Positions 1 through 9,830 of a DNA stretch of 64,000 nt are shown here, in pieces. The DNA comes from Symsagittifera roscoffensis (taxonomy: Eukaryota > Xenacoelomorpha > Acoela > Convolutidae). Position 1 is the first letter of the stretch. Each line of letters opens with the position of its first letter. Below the pieces are notes generated by a model. That model had not been told where the DNA came from, did no database searches, and saw only the letters and a list, made by a program, of their open reading frames with translations. A program made the translations under genes and the position numbers. The DNA lies in the NCBI RefSeq assembly GCF_963678635.1, contig NC_087070.1:19873318-19937317 (forward strand), given 5' to 3'.

Positions 1-1420
1 GATTGCTATTAAAAACACGGCTCGAACATCCTATTTTACGGTTTTTGGTTACAGTTCTATATTAAGTCTATTGGAACTGGATTGATCCTTTCCTCTTTCT
101 AGCTACTCTAAAATATCATTCAAAGGCTTATGGCATCAGAGTAGCTAAAAAGTCAGTTCTTTATAGTCCTTCACCATATTTTTTCTCTGGGGGGCCGAGC
201 CTCCGCTTCCGTGGTTCCACTGTAATAACATCGTTATTACTACCAATTCGTGGCACGGGAGGGTACTGCTTTTTTACTCCTTCCCCACTGAAGCCTCCTT
301 TCCGTCTGTTGTCTCTGGTTAGCTGTCTTATCGTGCGTGATCGTCACGATAAGAGGCTTCGTTTTTTCTTTCGTTCCCGTTCGACTCTTTTTTCACTATT
401 TCAGCTGTTGTTTTTTTTTCTGTTTTTTTTTCGGTTCAAAATGGCCGTTTTTGCATTTCTCAGAAATATGACGTCACCATTCGTATTTATTGAATATTTA
501 AAATCCCAGAATATTCTGACCCTCCTTTTCATTAGTATTGATCGTCAAGGCCTCTAATTCTACTTTCGTGTTGTGCCGGAAGGTTACGCTGTGCCAATCT
601 GGCAGAATGGCACAGATTTTGACTGGAATACGTGATGAAGGGACTCCTGACTGTAACCCCGGTTACTATGGTGAATTCCCATAGGTTCCAATATTCATAG
701 GTTCCAAAATAAAAAATTAGTCGCATAAGTTCCTAAATTTATCTTCTTGAATTCTTATTGGTTGAAATTTGAGCCGTCGAATTTATGGAGTGATTGTTTA
801 CTGTTCAACCAGCATAAACTCAAGCTGCAGAATAGTGACCGCCGCAGACGCGCCAACGTGTTGCGAGCTTGCCACCAAAGGGTAGGGCTCTATACAAAAT
901 TTAGAGCCGGTTATCGCCGCGAAATGGCGACGCGCGCGTAGCGCGCCCACCGGCGACCTTAAACCGAGAGTGGTAAAAACGGCAGATCAATGTAAAATAA
1001 ATTCCAGAAACGTTTTCGACAAAAGTTATCATCAGCTAATCTAAAAAACAAAGCACGTGTAAAACCGGAATGGAAATGGATGTGTAGAAATTACAAAAAA
1101 TATATAAAAACTAACATTAAAAAGAATTCAAAAATAGCATCAATTAAGAACCGAGTTAGTCATGTGACTAAAACAAACGGACTTAAACCGAGACTCTTAA
1201 TTTGGTATTTTGACCAATTGAAAAAATTTGGAATTTATGCGACCTCTATTTTATTTTGGAACCTATGGGACTGATTTTTCATTTTGGAATCTATGAATAC
1301 GCACCGTTACTATGATACTTTTGACCTTCTGATTACCATTTTAATGGCACATCTAGTAACTTGGTGATCATGATAATTTCTGGAGAAAAAACAGACTGAA
1401 CTCGAAATTTTTAGGGCCGG
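1..1420. other. Intergenic DNA upstream of GAK
   Basis: No credible coding exon is visible. The stretch holds a decayed antisense LTR-like segment (about 180-560), a short GC-rich patch at about 900-955 rich in CGCG, and AT-rich DNA up to the GAK start. The bases just before the GAK ATG (TTTTTAG, then GGCCGG) look like a 3' splice site, so the GAK leader may be spliced. Confidence 0.6.
180..560 (-). repeat. Decayed LTR-like fragment related to the giant element
   Basis: Read on the minus strand this resembles the LTRs at 32614-33534 and 53369-54289. AAAATGGCCG (438-447) is followed by TTTCTCAGAAATAT and a perfect TGACGTCA (469-476), matching in order and spacing the block in the LTRs. A perfect 9-bp stem (327-335 with 345-353) lies about 85 bases away, where the LTRs carry an 11-bp stem of different sequence. 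Boundaries are approximate and no internal region is present, so a solo or truncated LTR of a related family is the simplest reading. Confidence 0.5.
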
Positions 1421-4400
1421 ATGTTCAAATCGGCTTTGGGATATTTTGCTGGAGCCAATGCACAATTTGGATCAACTGCCAGTGGAACCAACGATCTAGT
1501 GGGCAGTACCTTAGAATTGGGAAATGCTAATCTTAGAGTGAAGAGAGTAATTGCAGAGGGAGGTTTCGCTGTTGTTTTTGAAGCAGCTGATATTTCGACT
1601 AATAAAAGCTGCGCTGTGAAAAGATTACTGGCGCATGATGTCGAAAAGAAAAAAGAGATTGAACAAGAAATTAAGTTTTTGAAACTTCTTTCGGGTCATC
1701 CAAACATTATTCGGTTTATCACTGCCGCATCTAGCCAAAACAATGTATCAGGAAGCACTGAATACCTAGTGGTGATGGAATATTGCCCAAGAGGTAGACT
1801 CACTGATTTATTGGCAGCCAAGACAAAACTGTCTCGGGAAGAAGTGATATGTTATTTTTACCAAATAGCCCGAGCAGTTCAACACATGCATTCCCAATCT
1901 CCACCGATCATTCATAGAGATCTTAAGCTGGAAAATGTTCTAATCAATGGTAGAGGAATGTTAAAGTTGTGTGATTTCGGTAGTGCAACAACTCAGGTTC
2001 ATCATCCAGATTACTCATGGTCAGCCCTTAAACGGTCCCAAGTTGAAGATGAAATTACAAGCCACACCACACCCATGTATCGAACGCCAGAAATGCTGGA
2101 TCTGTATCAAAATTTCCCAATCGACCAGCAACAGGATATTTGGGCATTAGGCTGTACGCTGTACCTTTTGTCTTATGGAACACACCCGTTCGAAGATTCC
2201 GCAAAGTTGAGAATTTTAAACGCAAATTACACCTTAGAGAATCGAGACACACAGTACGAGGTTTTACATGACTTAATTAGAGGATGCTTAATGGTCGATC
2301 CACGTCATAGGCCTAGTGTGAACGACACTGTGCATCGAATTGAAGAAATTGCCGAGGCTCTACAAATAAACTTAGCCTCACTTCTGAAAAAGAGTGCCAC
2401 GAATTCTCCCGTCCATGAAATGAGTAGCCCGCCTGCTACCGCGCAAAGTCCAAGTAATTCACTTCCTACGCAGCGCGAGCAAGTTCCTTCTAAATCCAAA
2501 ACAGAAGTCAGCCCGCATCACCATAATCAGGCGAACAACAGTGTGCAAGAATCTTCTGGTGCTATGTTTAACTCGTTCAAAAGCGGAGCTTCAAGTTTCC
2601 TGACAAACATGAAAGAAGCATCAAATAAAATGGCAGAAACGATGGCGAATTATGCAAAAGGAGATCTAGATATCAGTTACATCACTTCTAGAATTCTGGT
2701 TATGTCATATCCTGGAGAAGGCATACAAGCCGCTGTTCGGAATAACATCGATGCCGTTAGAGCCTTTCTAGACAGTAAACATCACAAAAAGTACGCAGTT
2801 TACAATTTGACTTTGTCCCCGTATCGTCACTACAAGTTTGACAACCGAGTTTCAGATTGTGGCTGGCCAGCGAAAAAGAGTCCAAACTTGACGAATCTTC
2901 TAATGATTTGTAAAAATATGTCTCAGTGGCTTAAAATTGATTCCTCTCACGTTGCAGTGATTCACTGCGTTGACGGCAAAGCGCAATCTGCTCTAGTTTT
3001 GGCAGCTTTCTTTGCTTACTGCAATATGTACCAGAATTTAGGCCCCAGTCTTCATTTGTTTACGTTAAAAAGAACAGGTCCCGGAATAATTCCATCTCAC
3101 CGAAGATACATTGAATATGTAGCTGACATATGCAATGCTTCCGAAAACCAACCGAGAACCATTCCTCACCACAAGATTGTAAGGTTTAATAATTTGGTTC
3201 TAAAACCAGTGCCATTAATTAATAGTCAGAAAACAGGATGTAAACCTTTTTGCGAAGTTTATCAAAGTGAGAGCAGAGTTTTCACTACTTCACAGGAGTA
3301 TGACGCAATACCTGGGTTTGACAACAGGGACGACTGTGTTATGATTCCACTGGAAATTGATCTTATGGGAGATTTGACATTTATAGTGTACCACGCGCGA
3401 TCGATTCTTGGTGGAAAAGTACAAGCAAAAAACATCTCGCTGAAAATGTTCCAATTTCAGTTCAATTCTGGATTTCTACCTGAAGATAGCTGCTGTGTTA
3501 AGTTTGGCAGGTTTGAGATAGACTACATGGAGAGTCCAGACCGATATCCAGACATGTTTGCTGCTTCTTTAAACTACGAAGTAACGTCGAAGGAAGATTT
3601 GACGTCTCAGAAAAAGAGCTTTAATTATGATGTCCTCAAGAGCAAGGAGTTGACTCCCTACTTAGTTGTAAAAGATGACACAGAGCTGAATCTTTTGTAT
3701 CAAACTGTTGGTCCACCTGAAGCAAGGACTCACAAAGCCCACGATGATGACTGTTTCGAATATAAAAATTGGGGTCATGATAAAACAAACTCATCTGCAA
3801 CGACTAATGGAAGTTTTCCGTTCAACAATTCAGCCACGGAGTCAATGCAAATGTCTTCGGATAACGCACTCAACGCAACCAGTTCTAGCAACGAAGACAA
3901 CGTCCTGTTGATATCGTCCGGAACGGATGCTTCATCGGCATCTCGTGCGTCGCCTCAGCCCGACTACGAAAATGTTGCCGTGGACGTTCCGAGTCTCCTT
4001 GACTTTGGCGAGAATAGTGGGGACACGCCTCAGAAACAATCAGATCCTTTTGGAGACATGGGAGGACGTTTCGATCCTTTCAAATCAAGTGGAACAGAAG
4101 GTGGAGTCGATACTAATTTCAATCTATTCGCTGATGATCCTTTTGGTTCTAGCGCTGTTGCTCAAGGTCAAACAAGCCAACCGGATCCCTCGTCAGATCT
4201 CTTCGGAGCCGACCCTCTAGTAGCTCAGTTTGATAGCTTAGGAGTCGGAACTACGAATTTCAATGGAAGTGAAAGTCACAAAATGGAAAGCCCCAATCTT
4301 ATGGGCGATTGGTCAGATGTGATAAACACTAGTTCTCAGCCTGGGTCAATTAACACACAATTTTCAAGTCAATATCCTTCGGCGAGCCTCTCACAGCCAA

Positions 4401-5209
4401 TGTTTAACAGGTCTACTTCGTCCAATCTGAAACCAGCTGCAAATTCTAATGCTGTGCCGAGCCAGAATTCAAAAATGACTACTAAGGGAGCGCCGTTGGA
4501 CCCTTTTGGATCATTGGATCCATTTGGGGTATCAAAAGCTCCGAATGATTCTCTCAAAGTGAATGGAAAAGCTGGCCAGCAGCAAACAGGTTTTGGATCG
4601 AGTGGTTCAAGATCCAGATCCGTTAGTCCAAATCCAACTTCCAGGACTCAAACTCAGTCGTCTGGTAACCAGCAATCCACCACAGCTCATCAACAGAACA
4701 AACCAAATTACAACTTAAACATTCCCGGAAGTGGTAGTGGCGCAAAATCTAATCCCAGCTCTGTCCCTAAAACTGGAGCTTCGCCTAAAGTAAACCGCAA
4801 AAATGATTTCTCGGACCTTCTTGGGGGTTTTAATGTTTCGGGCGCTGCAAGCTCAGAAGGACCAAAGACATTAAAAGATCTGAAGAACCAGCTTCTCGCC
4901 GAGACCCTGGATCCCGATGAAATGAAGATCCGAGACTGGATTGACGGTAAAGAAGGAAATATCAGAGGACTGTTGTGCAGTTTGCATAAAGTGGTCTGGG
5001 ACGAGTCGCCATGGAAAGAATGCGGAATGCATCAGTTAGTCAGTGCCAGTGACGTTAAGAAAATGTGGCGTAAAGCGCTTCTGGCTACACATCCAGATAA
5101 ACAAGTGGGAACAGCGAATGAAAAATTAGCCAAGATGATCATGATTGAATTGAATGATGCTTGGGATAAATATCAAAATAGTGGGGCGCAATCTTTGTAT
5201 GGTAACTGA
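1421..5209 (+). CDS. GAK: Cyclin-G-associated kinase / auxilin-family protein
   Basis: A 1262-residue protein in one uninterrupted ORF, close to the usual GAK length (about 1300). Order of parts: NAK-family Ser/Thr kinase (about 35-315) with a degenerate glycine loop (AEGGFAVV), ATP lysine K67, HRDLK at 165-169 and DFG at 185-187; PTEN/auxilin-like domain (about 420-580), whose P-loop CVDGKAQS lacks the catalytic arginine, as in auxilins; C2 domain (about 585-720); a disordered linker rich in DPF, DLF and LLDFG motifs for clathrin and AP2; and a C-terminal J domain with HPD at 1224-1226. Family role: phosphorylates adaptor mu subunits and recruits HSC70 to uncoat clathrin vesicles. The start ATG fits the conserved N-terminus and follows a splice-acceptor-like TTTTTAG. 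Absence of introns is unusual for this gene in animals. Confidence 0.96.
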   Translation: MFKSALGYFAGANAQFGSTASGTNDLVGSTLELGNANLRVKRVIAEGGFAVVFEAADISTNKSCAVKRLLAHDVEKKKEIEQEIKFLKLLSGHPNIIRFITAASSQNNVSGSTEYLVVMEYCPRGRLTDLLAAKTKLSREEVICYFYQIARAVQHMHSQSPPIIHRDLKLENVLINGRGMLKLCDFGSATTQVHHPDYSWSALKRSQVEDEITSHTTPMYRTPEMLDLYQNFPIDQQQDIWALGCTLYLLSYGTHPFEDSAKLRILNANYTLENRDTQYEVLHDLIRGCLMVDPRHRPSVNDTVHRIEEIAEALQINLASLLKKSATNSPVHEMSSPPATAQSPSNSLPTQREQVPSKSKTEVSPHHHNQANNSVQESSGAMFNSFKSGASSFLTNMKEASNKMAETMANYAKGDLDISYITSRILVMSYPGEGIQAAVRNNIDAVRAFLDSKHHKKYAVYNLTLSPYRHYKFDNRVSDCGWPAKKSPNLTNLLMICKNMSQWLKIDSSHVAVIHCVDGKAQSALVLAAFFAYCNMYQNLGPSLHLFTLKRTGPGIIPSHRRYIEYVADICNASENQPRTIPHHKIVRFNNLVLKPVPLINSQKTGCKPFCEVYQSESRVFTTSQEYDAIPGFDNRDDCVMIPLEIDLMGDLTFIVYHARSILGGKVQAKNISLKMFQFQFNSGFLPEDSCCVKFGRFEIDYMESPDRYPDMFAASLNYEVTSKEDLTSQKKSFNYDVLKSKELTPYLVVKDDTELNLLYQTVGPPEARTHKAHDDDCFEYKNWGHDKTNSSATTNGSFPFNNSATESMQMSSDNALNATSSSNEDNVLLISSGTDASSASRASPQPDYENVAVDVPSLLDFGENSGDTPQKQSDPFGDMGGRFDPFKSSGTEGGVDTNFNLFADDPFGSSAVAQGQTSQPDPSSDLFGADPLVAQFDSLGVGTTNFNGSESHKMESPNLMGDWSDVINTSSQPGSINTQFSSQYPSASLSQPMFNRSTSSNLKPAANSNAVPSQNSKMTTKGAPLDPFGSLDPFGVSKAPNDSLKVNGKAGQQQTGFGSSGSRSRSVSPNPTSRTQTQSSGNQQSTTAHQQNKPNYNLNIPGSGSGAKSNPSSVPKTGASPKVNRKNDFSDLLGGFNVSGAASSEGPKTLKDLKNQLLAETLDPDEMKIRDWIDGKEGNIRGLLCSLHKVVWDESPWKECGMHQLVSASDVKKMWRKALLATHPDKQVGTANEKLAKMIMIELNDAWDKYQNSGAQSLYGN

Positions 5210-5303
5210 GCATGCTGGTTTTAAAACGCGCTTAAGTTTTACAAATTGTCAATATTATCGAAATTGTTGGTCCTAATTTGAAACGCTGAAGTGGTATTGG
5301 GAA

Positions 5304-5309
5304 AATAAA
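5304..5309 (+). terminator. Candidate poly(A) signal of GAK
   Basis: AATAAA lies about 95 bases after the GAK stop codon. A second AATAAA occurs near 5490, so alternative 3' ends are possible. Confidence 0.5.
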
Positions 5310-6819
5310 GGTAACATTTTTATTGCAGTTGTCGTAGTCTTTTACTCAGTTTTTGACTCAAATTAGTTTTGAAGTGATTTAAGCACCATAAGAAAATCGT
5401 GTATTGCACTTAAACAAATACTTAATTCAGTGCTTTAAAATTTTCAAATCAATCATTGTAAACAGTAGAACTTGTGTATTCAAATTTTTGAATAAAGTAA
5501 GATCAAGCTCAAACATTTTTTTGAACCATGTATTCAAAATAATTTTGCTGTATATTGGCACTTGAGTGAGAGTAATCAGCAGCTAATAGTCCGCCTACTT
5601 TATGAATAGCAGTTAATTATAAAATAAATACAAGCCGATATATCGTTTGAATGAATTATTTTATCGCAATGTTCGCATCCTCGCTATTGTACAAATATGG
5701 CAAATATAAAGTGTAGAATAGATCTTGTTCAATTTATTCGATTAATTATAACTTTTGATCAGATTTTTTCCAGAACAGTATGCTCGGTGGTTAAATGGCT
5801 TATCGGAATAAGGTTAATTACAAGCGAAGCGCATTCTTTACTAGGAAATCTTTTTTTTCCTGATCTTTGATCTGCATGAAATTATTACAATTTTGTGCTA
5901 GTATTTTTCCCCGGTAGAAACTTTGAAACAACTTGCTCTTTGTTTATTTACTAGTTGTCGTCACAAATAATATCGGCTTTGTGTCTGGACTATTCGTTTC
6001 TTTGAATGTGTAATTACCCTTGTGATAACTGTGATAAGCAAAGGTATTACAATCGGATACTAGACTTTTTTCCCATAACAATTTTTTCCACAGGATCTTC
6101 ACTTCTAGAGGATCTTTCAAAATTAAATAAAATTGCTATCACTAAAGTAGTAATTAGTTTAAGCCCGTTTCACGTTGTAGGTTGTAATCGTCTTTTCAAA
6201 ATTTTTTTTTTGGGGGTTTCGTGGTTTTCGTACTAATTTGTGTCGGTTCATTTTCCGTTTTTTAACGCCATTTTTTAAACAATTTAAACAGTTTTTACTA
6301 TAACTGAAACTTCGCAAATTTGTAAATTTACCATGTCTGATTTTGAATTTTGTTTTCATTTTTAAAAAATTTTTAAACTGTTTCAGTTTATGTTATATCG
6401 ACATAGTCATTTTTTTATTCACTATTTGGTAGCGCAATGTGGTAGCGCTTCGCCTCTGTGTCTAAACTGAATCGGAAGCTATAGGTGACCAGCATGCTCG
6501 ATCAAGTCATAACAAACTTTTTTTTGGTTATCAAATTTCATGGGTTTTTTTTTCAAATTTCATAATTTAAGCGTTTTTCCACGAGTCGCTTGTATTATAT
6601 AACGTTCAATTTGCTTAAACCTAAGTTGCAAACTTTTTTCATATACTCATGGTCAGTTTTATTGTAGTGTATTCGTAGACTCAAGTGCTAAATAGAATTG
6701 ATGCTGAAGATAATAATACAGAATCTGAAAGATTTGACATCCTGAGCTCGAAATTGATAAATATTTCATCTGTAGCTCTCGCAAAGTTATATGGAGCTGA
6801 AAAAAATTGCCAGCTTGAC

Positions 6820-6895
6820 AAATTTGGGTCAAATAATTATTTGGGTCAAACAATTATTTGGGTCAAATAATTTCGGTCAAATAATGATGGTCAAA
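6820..6895. repeat. Short tandem repeat (TTTGGGTCAAATAATTA type)
   Basis: Four to five imperfect copies of a 16-18 bp unit built on GGGTCAAATAATTA follow one another directly. No coding or regulatory role is evident. Confidence 0.75.
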
Positions 6896-7975
6896 TTTTC
6901 CGTTTATCAAAGAGCAACGGTGTTTCTTTTCTAATTGGGCTATTTTCCCGTTATGTCAAGTTTTGGAAAATAGAGCACTAGAAGTGGTGTTTTTCCCAAT
7001 GGGTTTGTCGTTTCATGGTAGCTTTCAATGTATTGTGTTGAGTGTTGTGAGAGCAAGTGTCTTATAATCGGGAACTATACTTTTTTCCCGTAAGCTTTTA
7101 CCCATTCTTCTCTTTTTTTTTCACTTTTCGTCGTATCTTCTCATAACATCTCTCAGGTGCCTTACCACTTGGCCTAGAGGTAACGACCTTGCCTGCGCAC
7201 CTTCATGTCTGATGTCTGAGTTTCGGCCCAACGGCGCATTTGTCAGTTTTTAATAACGCGTAGCGTCTTCAGTTAATCCGGCTCAATAATTCTACCAAAT
7301 TGAATTGAAGCTAGCTGATTGGTCGTATTAATGCTACACTAAATGAGAAACATATCATTTCTAACTAATCGTAGCGTGCTTTACTTTCTATTTTTTTAAA
7401 CCAACTGTTCAACTATCCCTTTAACTTGATTTTTGTTTGCGAAGAGGACATGCGCCGTTGTTTATCTATGTTACGAGGAATGGCATTGGATTCTTGAAGC
7501 AACTAGTTTTGGCTGCCTTGAAGTTTTTCTGATTTTTACAACTTTGTAGTTTTTGTAAGCTTCGTTGGTTGTCCACGTTCTCCAATTATTTTTGCTCGTT
7601 TTTTTCGTTTGATCTATTTTTGAGTTGAGCAGCGGTGTTTTTTCCGTTTATCAAAGAGCAACGGTGTTTCTAATTGGGCTATTTTCCCGTTATGTCAAAT
7701 TTTGGAAAATAGAGCACTAGAAGTGGTGTTTTTCCCGATGGGTTTGTCGTTTCATGGTAGCTTTCAATGAATTGTGTTGAGTCTTGTGAGAGCAAGTGTC
7801 TTAAAATCGGGAACTATACTTTTTTCCCGTAAACTTTTACCCATTCTTTTCTTTTTTTTTTCACTTTTCGTCGTATCTTCTCATAACATCTCTCAGGTTC
7901 CTTACCACTTGGCCTAAAGGTAGCGACGTTGCCTGCGCACTTTAATGTCTGGTGTCTGAGTCTCGGCTCAACCTT
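6889..7975 (+). repeat. Pair of ~335-bp direct repeats with tRNA-like ends
   Basis: The copies are 6889-7230 and 7639-7975, over 90% identical by eye, separated by about 410 bp of unrelated sequence. Both run from TTTTCCGTTTATCAAAGAGC through TTTGTCGTTTCATGGTAGC to a tRNA-like segment with an A-box-like TGGCCTAGAGGTAACG or TGGCCTAAAGGTAGCG. The arrangement suits two copies of a tRNA-derived SINE-like repeat. Confidence 0.7.
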
Positions 7976-9118
7976 GTTTTTTAAGTATCTATGCAAGTGA
8001 AAAAAAATTTCAGTAGAAATTGAATTGTCGGATTTTCTTTTGCCTGTTCAAATTTTTTTCGCGAAGTTGCCACTTCGGCAATTTTGCTTGTGCTGTAAGC
8101 AACTTTCATTGAAGTTTCAAGCGCAAGTTTTCTTCAATCTAGATTTTGGAGGGACTTGAAAGATAATATAAATTTTTCAAAATTTCTGTTTGGTTAAACT
8201 GGTGTCTCTTCAAAGATTGTTGGCTTAGTTGTCATATAACTGATTTTTGTTGTGTTGTATGCAACTTGATGTTTAATCTAGTTTTTGAGGTTCTTGAAAG
8301 GTTTTCCCCCGTTTCTTTCGTTGCTGAATTTTTTTCGAGACTTCCAAAATTTATATTTTGGTAGACCTTATTTCTTAGCGTTTTCATTTTTGGCTTATGT
8401 TTTTTATGTTTGTGTTGTATCGCAAGTGGTGCGAGTTTGCTGGAGTTTGGAAGATTGTAATCATATACTAAGCTCGGTTTTTAATTGTGAACATAATGTG
8501 GATTTAACTTTTTTTCGCCGCTGTTTTGATTTTTTAACTTTTATTTAAATAATCAGGATTCGACTGGTAATTGTATTTAAAAATTTAATGTTGTATTTAA
8601 AAATTTAAGAAATTCAAGAAAACTCTTCCTGCTCATGAGACTTTCCTCTTTTTCCCTTTTTACAACTATGGTATTTTTTTCGCAATTTTTAAGAAGATCC
8701 GATTTGCGTCTGATGCAAACATCTTTAATGTTGCATGTGAGCCAAAATTTCTCTTTGCAAGTGAGCCTTTTCAGTTATCTTGTTTTTATGTATCAAAGAA
8801 CAGAAGTTTTTTCCAGGAAGAAATTTAAGTTTTTCACGCTCAACTGTTTTTTCCCGGTTTTTTACTTGTTCTTATTATCGCGTTTTTTGTTTTCAAGTAC
8901 GAATTCATTTGCAAAATTGAAAAAAAAAAATACGCTCTGAAATTGAAAGTAAAAATTGTAGCAAAACATGAATTATTCTCAGCTAAGACATTTTAATTTT
9001 AGGATATCCCAGCGGACATTTTTATGCTTGCTTTTTTCAGCTAAACAACTTGTTTAACAAAATTACTTATACCATTTGATAACTTGTTTTATAATAAATT
9101 CAAGTCAAGTTTCTTGGC

Positions 9119-9215
9119 TTCTCCCATGCATTTGTCACAGACATAACGGCTACGCAAGTGACGGCAAAGGTCCTAGGTTCGTAGCTAGGTGCAGGAACTG
9201 TTTTTTATTCTTTGT
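9119..9215 (+). repeat. tRNA-like (SINE-derived) patch
   Basis: Contains GGTCCTAGGTTCGTAGCT, resembling an RNA polymerase III B box, followed by T-rich sequence. I could not fold a full cloverleaf, so a tRNA-derived repeat fragment is more likely than a tRNA gene. Similar patches occur at about 11515-11595 and 26430-26510. Confidence 0.4.
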
Positions 9216-9805
9216 TTGTCGGATTGTTTTGCTCGCTGTGTGATTAAGTTTTGCCGGGTTATGGTCTCTGCAGTCTGAATATTTCAAAAGCCTTTTCAAG
9301 ATAAAAACCTATATGGTTTTGAAGCTCTTTGAATTTCAGGAATTATTTATGATAGACATTTTTATTAACCATTACTTGAGAAAATTGGTGCTATGAATAA
9401 AACACAGAGGCGAACATAATCCGGCAAAACATAATCTTACAGCCAGCAAAGCATACTGTCTTTTTAGTCTATCTGCTCCTCGCAGAAGTGAGACAACATT
9501 GATGTCATGTTTTTCTGTTGTATGAAAATGAAATGATTTGAATAATTTTTAACTTTTTTTTCGCAATTCAGTTTGTAACAGAATATTGAAGTTTGTTTTT
9601 TAGCGAAAAAAACTCTAGTACCGAAAAAAAGTAAAAATTATATATTTTATTCGAAGTTTTTTTATTAGATTTTGCAAACTTTTGGTTTAATGAACGTTGA
9701 GATAATGCTTCAGTTGAGCTTTTTCATTGGGCCATTTATTTGTTGCTCATTAATATTTGTTCAATTTTTGAAGCCTTTTAAATTTTTCAGAGTACTGGTG
9801 TGTAT

Positions 9806-9829
9806 TGATTGATTGATTGATTGATTGAT
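9806..9829 (+). repeat. (GATT)n microsatellite in CAND1 5' leader
   Basis: Five to six GATT units run up to one base before the CAND1 start codon. A splice-acceptor-like TTTTTCAG ends near 9790, so the repeat would be in the mature 5' UTR if that site is used. Confidence 0.85.
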
Positions 9830-9830
9830 A

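Larger units (their letters stand above)
5310..9795. other. Intergenic DNA between GAK and CAND1
   Basis: About 4.5 kb without a recognisable gene. The short ORFs are T-rich, low-complexity and look non-coding. It contains a fragment of the GCGAAGC-hairpin short repeat (6431-6468), a short tandem array (6820-6895), a direct repeat of about 335 bp with tRNA-like sequence (6889-7230 and 7639-7975) and a tRNA-like patch at 9119-9215. Confidence 0.6.

Noticed and set aside
900-960. CG-rich patch with CGCGCG as a CpG-island promoter for GAK
   Set aside because: It is only about 50 bases long, 460 bases from the ATG, and lies among unrelated repeat-like sequence; evidence is too thin.
8285-8940. 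Two ORFs of 87 and 101 codons upstream of CAND1
   Set aside because: The translations are Phe/Leu/Ser-rich products of T-rich DNA, start with non-conserved codons and have no recognisable motif.
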